From Charina bottae (lineage: Eukaryota > Chordata > Lepidosauria > Squamata > Charinaidae): DNA of 64,000 nucleotides. The position numbers and the translations under genes are program-made. The stretch is from contig JALMGJ010000011.1 of assembly GCA_023362775.1 (NCBI GenBank), positions 22,370,001-22,434,000 of the forward strand. Reading direction: 5' to 3'. Below the pieces are notes generated by a model. It made no database searches. It was not told the origin of the DNA and saw only the letters and a program-made list of their open reading frames with translations. Positions 55,416 to 64,000 of this stretch are shown here, in pieces; positions within the stretch are counted from its first letter, which is position 1, and the number at the start of each line of letters is the position of its first letter.

Positions 55416-57225
55416 TCTTTCCCTCTTGGCAACTTATTTGTCTTACATGTTGGAGAAATTTGGGTGCACTTCCTCTAAAGAGAAAGCCTGCTGGGGAGGA
55501 AAAAGGAGGAGGAGGAGGAGGAAGAGGAGAAGACTGGCTGAATTTGGAACTCCTCCTGGCTGCAGGTCCCTGAAAGTGCCCCAAGTAAACTCATTCTAGT
55601 GGTTAAACTCTGGATGGATTCTTGAATACTGTTTGGTAGGATGAAGTCCACGATGCTCTTTTTTTGGGGGGAGAAAGCTACGGAGGCCTTGCGATTGAAA
55701 GGAGGGAAAACTGCAAGTAAGAATGATGGGACAGGAAGGAAACAGAGTTGAATTAGATCCCAATGTGGAGGAATCAAAGAGGGATGAACTCCCTGGTGTT
55801 TGGTGCTGGGATCCAGGACCCTTAGGTTTGCTAAAGAGATAAGAAAGAAGGCTGGAAGCTAGCCCTAACCTTTGGATTCTTTGGGAGAACAGTGAAATTC
55901 ATCTCTCAGGATGCCAGGCTCTCATCCTTATAAATGAGGAACAGAGATCTGCCCGCTTTCAGATGACGTTGGACTTCAATTTTCATCAGCCCTAACCAAA
56001 ATGACCATTGGGCGGAGATTATTGAATAACAAGCTTCAGAATGGGGGTGGGGGTGGGGGTAAGCAAATCTTACCCTTTCTCTGCTATAGATGCTTATGTC
56101 ATACATGTATAGGTAAAATGTGTTTAGTTGTTTTAGATCTTGGCTCCTCTGCTGTCAAGAGTATTTACCTGCATTTTTAGCACTATCTGCGTTCGCTTTG
56201 GCCTGCTGTCCTCCAGGGAGTGGGATAGCTGAAATTACCTTCTTTGGAAAAACTTACTCCAATGAGGGAAGGAGGGGGCGAGGAGTGCAAGGTTCCCTTG
56301 CGTAGGGAATAACTCTTGCGCTTTAAATGCCTGGAGGGCAGAGTCAAGTTTCTCATGCATTTTCCTTCTGGGTTTTTGAAAGGAAAAGCAGTGAGTGGTT
56401 TGCTAGAAGGATGGATCTGTGTGGGTTCTGTTGACAAAGCTAAATGCAAAAAAACCCACCCAAGTTTAATATTATTATGCAGTGAGCCATAAATATTTGT
56501 TGCAGGAGTTGCTTACTCCACAGGAGGGCAGTAATGCCCCCCCTCTCTCTCTCACACACACCCCTCCTTTACGGCTCCCACATTCTGTCCATGCTACAAA
56601 ACTCTTTGCTCCATCTTCCTCTCTCCAGCATAAGCGCATTAGCCAGAGGAAACATCATTCTTCCTCATAAGGGACCATTCCCACCCAGCTGAAAGATTGG
56701 CTCTTCTCTGTAGTGCTCGGCCTCCTTCACAGAAAGATCCACACTTCTTTTTTTTGTACAGGTGTGAAACACATGCCTCTCCACTTCACTAGCACATGAC
56801 CCATTCTATTATGAAAGCGCACACCTACACACTTGAGATAAGCCTTCCCACCATTCTACAACACGACCTTATTTAAACCGTTTAGCCTTGTTGTAATTTC
56901 CTTACATTCATTCACTTGCCTCCTCTGTGTATTTCAGATGCTTGTGACATAATCTCTCCCTCCAGCTGCCTTGCTGTGAATCCACCATACAACATAAAGA
57001 GTCACCTGATCATCTTCGGGTACCTTGTATTAATACATCTGTTGCAAAGATCAGAGTCTTAAAAATACAAAAAGCAAAGGAAGCCAGAGGAAGGAATCCA
57101 AAATCCACAACTGGACAGACTCCAAAACATCAAAAACAACAGTAAAGAATACAAATGCTTTCAAGCTTCCCACAGAGTGCAGAAGTGGGGAACTGATGGC
57201 CAACACCCCCTCAATTGTTTTTGTG
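55416..57225. other. Intergenic, no gene seen
   Basis: Unassigned. Contains a short GGA-rich tract near 55506-55530 and a GGGGGT tract near 56043-56060. No ORF with recognisable domains. Confidence 0.45.
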
Positions 57226-57227
57226 TA

Positions 57228-57447
57228 CAGGTAGTCCTTGTCAAGCAACCACAATTGGGACTGGAAACTCCATCATTAAGGAAAGCGGTTGCTAAGTGAA
57301 ACTGTGGCTGTGCTTATGATTTTACTTCAGCTTTCCTTTGCTTTACAGACCTGCAAAGGTTGTAAATGCAAGGATTGGTTGTAAAGTTACTTTTTCATAA
57401 CTGCAAATGGTCACTAAATGAGGCAGTCGCTAAACAAGGACTACCTG
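57228..57447. mobile_element. MITE family 5, intact with TA flanks
   Basis: Ends CAGGTAGTCCTTGTCAAGC and AAACAAGGACTACCTG, flanked by TA at 57226-57227 and 57448-57449. TA flanks suggest a Tc1/mariner-type or similar transposase. Confidence 0.85.
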
Positions 57448-57449
57448 TA

Positions 57450-58640
57450 GTAGAACCTTACATCAATCGTAACAATATATTGAGGGTCAGAATAGAGCCA
57501 CCTTCTCCTGCCAACCTCTGTTTTCAGGGTTCGAGATCCCATGACCCTCAAATAATGCTTGACTCCCACACCCGGTATTTCTTGACAACTTGGCCAGTTA
57601 TTAGAAATGGAGTAAGAGTTTCTTATATGAACTCTTATACATAAATTCTTCCTCTCTGATACTCACACACTGACCACACACAAGCATGCAAATTTGTTCA
57701 CTCACACAAGTACACTGTGCAAGTCTGATAATTTTAGACTTTGGGCATGATGTTTCTCATTCTATTTTGTGGGGCTCTGGATTGCTGTCCCCGAATTCCA
57801 ATTGTTTGGACAGTAGGGCTATTTAGTAGGTCTGTGGTCCATGCAGATAGCCCACCGCTATCATACAGACATAATTTACGCTGGTTTTAATGTCCATCCT
57901 TTCTCCACACAAGGAGCCCTCCTACAGTATATATTTTTGGGAGATGACGGATATCAAAAATTCTCCAATGAGATTCTCAACACAACCTTCTGGAAAGTTT
58001 GAGGAGCATGACAGTTGGAGGAAGAAGCCAAGCAATTCAGAATGGAAATTGAAATGGTTGGAAGTTTGGGTTCTGGATGGATTTGCCTCTCTTCTCTAGC
58101 AAGATGACAGCCTGTTCCTGTTGGTCCTTTTGTCACTGAGATCTAGATTGGGATGCCCAGTAGGGTTGGGGTACTGTCGGTTTATATAACCCACCCCTCA
58201 ATTCCTTATAGCATCCATATCAAGGGAGTTTCAAGCTTTGTAATCACAGACATCCGAACGCTTGTGAGAACGGATTGAATTCACAGACCCTTGAACTTTA
58301 GATGAGTATCTACAGTGGAGTTATACGGATCCTGGTACTCAATAGTGTTGCAGGAAGGGCAATATAGAATCTATCAAGATGGTATATACTGTCCACCTTT
58401 CTTTAAGGTGGACAAAGAGGAAGATCTACAGATGTTACTTTATGCCATGCCCCTGTGCACAAGGTTTTACATGGCTTCCATGCCGGCTTCAGAATGGATG
58501 TGGTTTTATGTTGAACTTGCAATTCATAGAACCTTTCTCCACATCTCCACACAACAGAGACACAGACACACACCCCTCCACCCCTGCCTTTCTTTAGCCT
58601 TCTCTGTAACCCCACCTTTTCCTTCCTAGCTCCACCCCTC
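57450..58640. other. Intergenic, no gene seen
   Basis: Unassigned sequence without a named repeat. Confidence 0.4.
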
Positions 58641-58644
58641 AGCC

Positions 58645-59420
58645 AGCAACATTTCAGCACCACGGACCGCGGACAGCTCCGTTGGAGAGAGCTTTATTGA
58701 AAAAAAGGCAACAATAATAAAAATTAAGCCAACGACTCTGCTCTCGCCCGCTGCTCCGCTTTAATTTTGCTTTCGCCTCACCCTGCTTTTTGATCTGTCC
58801 AGCACAACCGTCCCTTCTGCTGGGAAGGGGAAAAATGGGTAAGAAGCGCCCCTTTGGGACTTCGGTTTTTCTGGGAAGATCTGCCGCGATCAAATGGGTG
58901 GGTTTCCCTGGGTTGAATTGTTTATTCAACCTCCACGTTTGGCGTTGCGGGGTAGAAATAAGGCGTTTGTTGGTTTGGCATTTCCCAATCGGATCAAGGG
59001 TGGAGGAAGAAAGGAAAGATCGGGAGATCACCGAACTCCTTCCCCGCAGGGGAGGACGATCCCTTGGAGCTCAGGAAACAAAGACAGGTGTTCTCCATGT
59101 ACAAAGCTCAGAGGGAGAAAAATCGTGGGTGGGCTTTCAACTTGTGGGAGTATGGTTGCATGCGTGCTTCTCTTGCACAAGCGATGCCAAGTGGAGAGGG
59201 CGCCTCGCGGGGGCATCATCTTGGTGCCCAAGTGGAATCAGGCTTGCACTGAGCGGGGGGGAGGGGCGCAATTGAGAATTTGCAGCATCCAACTCTCTGG
59301 TTCTTCAATAGGGGCGACTATTAGAGTTCAGAAAGGAAGTCAGCCACCTGAAGAGGAGAGATTTATATTGCTTGTTTGGTCATACGAGTGGGTGCCCATA
59401 TAAAACAAGAGGAGTTTATT
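58645..59420. other. GC-richer patch of unknown nature
   Basis: Two overlapping plus-frame ORFs (58790-59275 and 58894-59403) without recognisable domains. On the minus strand around 58690 an AATAAAGCTCTCTCC followed by GC-rich sequence resembles an LTR R-U5 edge. It could be an LTR fragment, a promoter region or neither. Confidence 0.25.
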
Positions 59421-60129
59421 TAGGAATATTTTTACCATGGTGAAGTCTGAACTGAAGGGAGTTGTCCCTTATCAGCCATCAAGAATTCAGATGGAAGCAA
59501 ATTGTAGCTTTAAGGGTGGGGCACGACTTCTCTCCCCCTCTCTCTCCCCCTCCCCAAAGCATGCTAATGAATCCAGCCAGCCCTCTGCTTCATTTCTAAG
59601 CAGGCCAGGGTTAATGCCAGGACCTGGCTTGGAAATACTCAGTGGAACTGTACAAGTGCATTTGAACATGCTGAGCTTGAATTCCTCACCTCATCACTGG
59701 ACAATTTTATTGGGGAAGTATGAATGATTTCATCCCCCGCCCCCTTTCTCCAAGGGGTTCAAAAAGGCTTGGGAGCCCCCCTTTCTATTTTTACACTGCA
59801 ACAATGTAAGTAGATTAGGGTGGGAAAACGAGTGGCCACAGGTAAGTCCCAATGAGCTTTACGATGGAGAGAGAATTAGAATTCAGCTGGCTGCATTAAC
59901 CACACCACCACCCTGGCCGTCCGACCGCAGCAAGCCTTGCAAGGATCTGTGGGTTGTTCATAATCCCGATTTCTCTTTCCAGCACTTAAACATAGACTAT
60001 TCCATTATGTCAGCACTCTGTTGCATATATATATACTTTTTGGCACACCTCCAAATATAATCAGCGTTCTACAAAGGATGGTTAGGAGAATTTAATTTAA
60101 AGGGAGGAGGTCTCCAGAATTTTTTTTTA

Positions 60130-60466
60130 TTATTTTTTATCCCACATTTATTATTTTTATAAATAACTCAAGGCGGCGAACATACCTAACACTCCTTCCT
60201 CCTCCTGTTTTCCCCACAACAACAACCCTGTGAGGTGAGTTGGGCTGAGAGAGAGCGACTGGCCCAAGGTCACCCAGCCGGCTTTCGTGCCTAAGGCAGG
60301 ACTACAACTCTCGGTCTCCTGGTTTGCCATTGGCTCCTTCCTAGGGCTGAGAGAGAGCGACTGGCCCAAAGTCTCCCAGCCAGCTTTCATACCTACGGTG
60401 GGACTAGAGCTCACAGACTCCTGGATTCTAGCCCGGTGCCTTAACCACTAGGCCAAACTGGCTCTA
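60130..60466 (-). mobile_element. SINE with 102-bp-type core duplication (minus)
   Basis: Minus-strand SINE with the core present twice (the CTCCTGGTTTGCCATTGGC junction near 60318-60340). It is a dimeric relative of the trimeric copies at 23614 and 32941. Confidence 0.85.
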
Positions 60467-60469
60467 TTT

Positions 60470-61860
60470 TAACTAAAATATACTTTTAGAATTATTGTGG
60501 CTGTGTTTGTTCCCTTTTGGCTTATCTTGCTGTGGAAGCTCAGCCATTATGGTCTGGAAACTAAGGCTTACTGCCTAGCTTCTTGGGTGAACCCAGCTGA
60601 TTATGGGTTACTTAATAACCCTGTTTAAACAAACTATGGTTTAGCACAATGTGTGGATCAATATTTTTTAAAAAATTATTGTGTTCCAATCCCACCTCCT
60701 TTAAGAGCTTTAGGCAGCTTTCAGGAAGATCTCTCTCACTTTATCCTCACTAACATCCTGTGAAGTATTTTGGGCTCATGGGCCCATAGTCAAGGGACTG
60801 AACTTGAGACTTTCTGATCTAAATCCAGCCTCTTAATCTCTCCACTACGCTGGGTCTGTGAATGACTCTTCCTGGAAGGGGGAGGGATATAGTAATATTA
60901 AAAACAGAGAACAGGATTTCCTAATATGAATTCAGTACTGAATGTGTCACAGGGGGCCTGAAGACTGGCTGGGGAATTCTGGGAGTTGAAGTCCACACGT
61001 CTTAAAGTTGCCAAGGTTGAGAAACACTGATCTAGATTACCAACTGCTTCTTTGTCAAACTGGCGTTCCTATTTTGCCTTAATAGTATGATATGCAGAAA
61101 TTAAGCAGACAAATCATTTCCAGTGAACGTGATAAAGCAATTTAGGAAATCCTTTTGTATAAGGAAAAGGCTTCTGTGGTGTTGTTACTTAAGAGCCTGT
61201 TGCCCAGAAGTGAACTATAGACTTTCTCTTATTAAGGAATGAGTTGACTCTGGAGACAGCAATTCAATAGCCACCCACTGTCTGCGTGTGAGACTCAGAG
61301 TGACCCAGTGACAAGACAGCTTGGGTTTCAAACATGTTGCTTGGACCCTGACCTGTAAAATGGACAAAAACATATGACAATGTGATCATACTGAACTCTT
61401 AGCCCATCACTTCTTAAGGCTAATAAGTTTTGATCATAGTTAAATGCATCCCATAATAACTTCCACGCAAAAGGCCTCAAAAGCAAAGGTTTTGTCTCCA
61501 TTGTGCATGGAGTAGTGTCTGATAGATGGGAGCCCCTGCCCTCTTCCACTTTTGAGATATCTTCCAAAGAGTGTTAGATGGAGAAATACACTGCTTTGGC
61601 AAAGAGCAGATTGAAGTGTGCTAAGTGTGTGGATTTCCTTCCTTCTCCCTGCCAGGCTACGTGAGGCTTGGATCGGTTGTCATGGTTTTCCTAAGGAGAT
61701 GGATAGAGTTGTGTGAGTGCTCCTACGTCATCAGGTTAGCTTCCCCATACTTGTCTAGGCATTTAGACAGTGTGTTAGAGAGAAAGAGGAAAAACATTCA
61801 CGTCTCATACTTCTATGGTTTGCTTAGAGTTGATTTCTCCCCAGATGGTCAATGTCTACC
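60470..61860. other. Intergenic; one MITE half, no gene
   Basis: 60965-61029 is the right arm only of the foldback hAT MITE (ends TTGAGAAACACTG). The rest is unassigned. Confidence 0.5.
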
Positions 61861-61865
61861 CACTA

Positions 61866-62152
61866 GTACCCCGCCCCCAGTCCGCGTGATTGGCTCCTGC
61901 CTGCAAACCCCGCCCCTGGTCCGCACGATTGGCTCCTGCCTGCAAACCCCGCCCCCTGGTCTGCACGATTGGCTCCTGCCTGCAAACCCCAGCCCCCGGT
62001 CCATGCTCCGGCTCGGATCCTCCTTCTGCGCCATTCCCGCTGGGTTTGAAAAACGGGACAAAATTGAGATTTTTATGAAAACGCCGGGACAGTTGAAAAA
62101 TGCTTAAAAAACGGGACTGTCCTGTTCAAAACGGGACGTATGGTCAGCCTAT
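61866..62152 (+). mobile_element. hAT MITE family 2, 5'-incomplete copy
   Basis: Three GC-box/ATTGG units at 61869-62000, then the AACGGGAC subterminal motifs and the right end TATGGTCAGCCTA at 62152, as in 33940-34370. The left terminus is missing. Confidence 0.85.
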
Positions 62153-62211
62153 TGCTAAGTGGCAGAGCTATTTGGTTATTTTAGATGTGTTGTGCCTATC
62201 CAAAGGCTCAC

Positions 62212-62215
<4 letters not shown>

Positions 62216-62305
<90 letters not shown>

Positions 62306-62395
62306 TACATACATACATACATACATACTGTATATAATTCTGGGAGTTGAAGTCCACACAACTTAAGGTTGCCAAGGTTGAGAAACACTGGTCCA
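62216..62395. repeat. (TG)n(TA)n(ACAT)n tract followed by MITE half
   Basis: About 16 TG, 23 TA and several ACAT units to about 62328, then the right arm of the foldback hAT MITE to about 62390. The microsatellite directly replaces the missing left arm. Confidence 0.85.
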
Positions 62396-62399
62396 GAGG

Positions 62400-63765
62400 C
62401 TCTCTGAGTGCCACAAATAAGATTAGGGGTGCAAATGCTCTCTCTCAGGCCATGAGTTGCTGTGGAGGCTGTTAGGTAGATTTCAGGTGCTTTCTCTAAA
62501 AATAAATGGATCTGGTAACTGGGCCCAGGTGGCTGGACTAGAGTAGAGGGGAGGTTAATGCTTCACAGAATTCTTGCATTGATTGTTGGAGGAAGAAGTG
62601 GCACAGGGTAGGTTAACACAGAAGAGCTTAACTCCCATCCAAGCAGTTGTTCTTAAGGATCTTTGGGGATTATGTATTTAATCATGTTCCCAAGCCTGAT
62701 CATATGCACGCATGGGGCATAGTATGCATCTAGGAGTTTAAAGCACCCCCTTACTCTCATACACACATCATTTTCCTTCTGAATGAGGCTGCTGAAAAAG
62801 GAGGCTGGGCCGGCACAGGAGAAACTAGGAGTAGATTATAAAAGAATTTCCGAGCTAGAGAATTTGTGTTCAGCTTGCCTAGGCCATTAGTTCATAGGTG
62901 GGTGTCATACTTCTGGCCAAAAATAAAGTTGATCCAGGAAGCTGGAAGCCTTCTGTTTCTGTTTTCGGCACCAACAGACTAATGGCAGCACAAGCTTTCA
63001 TGGGCCCACCTTGATTGGTTGTTCTCACTGCAGTAGAATAACACTCTTCCCCCTCTGGAAGCTGTTAAAACTTTTAGGACTTGTGTTGCAAGGTATGGTT
63101 AAGAGAGTAACATTCTCTGCACCAATGTGGAAGTAACACCCATTGGATTCAACATGGCTTACTTCTATGTAAGTGTCAGAAAGAATCTGGTGGTGCCTAT
63201 TCCGACTAACAAATTTTATTAAAATGCATAAACTCAGCTGTTGCTCATGAAAGCTTGTGCTTTCTAATAAGATTTGTTGGCTGAAAAAGGTGCTGTCAAG
63301 CTCCTCCTGATTTTTGGCTCCTATAGACTAACATACTGTAGCTCTCCTCTTCCAATCTCTAAGTGTGTAAGAGAGAGTGTTAAATGCTGTAAGCAGTTTA
63401 CACTGCTGCTTCTGATCTACAGGTGAGCAAATATTTTGGTCACCTGTAGTGGCTTGGAGGGGAGTGGCTGGAATTATCTGTATTGGGAAGGTGGAGTTCT
63501 TAAATTGTGCTAAGTTTTTTAAATTGTGCTAAGTCTATGTTGGGGTTTAAACTACAATGTTTGGAAATATCTACCTTAAAATGGCAGGAAATCATGTTGC
63601 TAATTTTCGGCAGTTGTAGTTGGAGAGGATCAACAAGGCCATAAAAAGGGGGCAATGATAGCTTACTGTAGAGAACATGGACACTATATGTGAATTCAAT
63701 TCATTGGAATGAATGAAGTCAGTTTATTAACCATCAGTATACATACATGTATTTATTTATTTTAT
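62400..63765. other. Intergenic, possible old SINE/LINE relic
   Basis: The segment 63165-63350 ('gctcatgaaagcttgtgctt ... tatagactaacata') is a familiar amniote repeat type whose class I cannot fix. Otherwise unassigned. Confidence 0.35.
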
Positions 63766-63769
63766 TTTA

Positions 63770-63835
63770 TTTATCGTATTTATACCCCGACTATCCCCTC
63801 CCTAACGGAGGACTCTAGGCGGCTTTCATACATAT
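63770..63835 (-). repeat. Common LINE/SINE tail fragment
   Basis: The 'ggactctaggcggctttcata' type tail with AT-rich 3' end, as at 28824 and 47177. Confidence 0.5.
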
Positions 63836-63899
63836 ATATTTCAATTAACATTTCATACATATACATTTAAACCGCACGCTAAGGAAAGGGGTAAGGGAA

Positions 63900-64000
63900 C
63901 CGACTCTTCCGTGGCTTGGACTACAAGCCCCACAATGCCTTGCGTCGGAGCCGGCTGCTGACGTCCTGTAGATGAAACTGCTTCTGTAGATGAATGTAGA
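63900..64000. promoter_or_regulatory. Promoter-like patch at the right edge
   Basis: Contains ACTACAAGCCCCACAATGCC continuing TTGCG (63920-63944), close to the ZNF143/STAF consensus (ACTACAATTCCCAGAATGC type). TGACGTC, a CRE-like site, follows at 63959-63965, and several CpGs lie between. Such pairs are typical of vertebrate housekeeping promoters. The gene would lie beyond the window or be the first exon here. Context is otherwise unknown. Confidence 0.45.

Noticed and set aside
58790..59403. Two overlapping ORFs of 161 and 169 codons as a new gene
   Set aside because: Different frames over the same DNA, no recognisable domain, no convincing splice or poly(A) context; recorded only as an unknown patch.
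62100..62414. ORFs rich in Cys-Val or Tyr-Ile on both strands
   Set aside because: Translations of the TG and TA dinucleotide tracts.
53600..64000. SYT5, the mammalian downstream neighbour of PTPRH
   Set aside because: Looked for its membrane segment and C2-domain motifs in the translated frames and saw none; it may lie further right.

Overview
The window is vertebrate nuclear DNA, almost certainly from a squamate reptile and perhaps a snake. The evidence is the repeat fauna: an open BovB (RTE) LINE, tRNA-derived SINEs of the Sauria type (some ending in a BovB-like tail), Penelope-like elements (PLEs) and many hAT MITEs. The species call is inference; the sequence itself shows the elements and intron-rich genes with GT-AG junctions.

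Two protein genes can be read completely, both on the + strand. TMEM86B (lysoplasmalogenase, YhhN family) has three exons, 3939-3989, 6660-6912 and 14365-14756, giving 231 residues. PTPRH-like (R3-class receptor tyrosine phosphatase) has 18 exons from 19354 to 53449. Their lengths sum to 2,676 nt with all phases consistent, giving 891 residues: a signal peptide split over two exons, a cysteine-rich module I do not recognise, five fibronectin type III domains, one membrane helix, and one phosphatase domain with all catalytic motifs. The order TMEM86B then PTPRH on one strand matches the mammalian neighbourhood I know, which supports orthology. The products are not expected to work in one pathway: one cleaves lysoplasmalogens in membranes, the other is a surface phosphatase.

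Layout. 1-3.4 kb: BovB with an uninterrupted 1010-codon ORF inside a TAAG microsatellite. 3.9-14.8 kb: TMEM86B, with introns holding SINEs, a PLE piece carrying a hammerhead-like motif, and LINE relics. 15-19 kb: intergenic, with a Bov-A-like element and a hAT MITE. 19.3-53.5 kb: PTPRH, whose introns hold most of the repeats, including three PLE insertions with 12-14 bp target duplications, two palindromic LTR-like elements, a solo LTR nested in a MITE, and a MITE whose core has expanded to about 25 tandem units. 53.6-64 kb: intergenic repeats and unassigned sequence, with a GC-rich promoter-like patch (ZNF143-like and CRE-like sites) at the right edge.

The most unusual signals are: a GC-box plus CCAAT-box tandem repeat shared by three hAT MITE families with different ends; hammerhead-like cores in two PLE lineages; TG...CA elements with 5-bp duplications that are also long palindromes; a SINE subfamily carrying a 102-bp trimer; and the cysteine-rich exon at the PTPRH N terminus. 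No bacterial-type system, CRISPR array or structural RNA gene was found.
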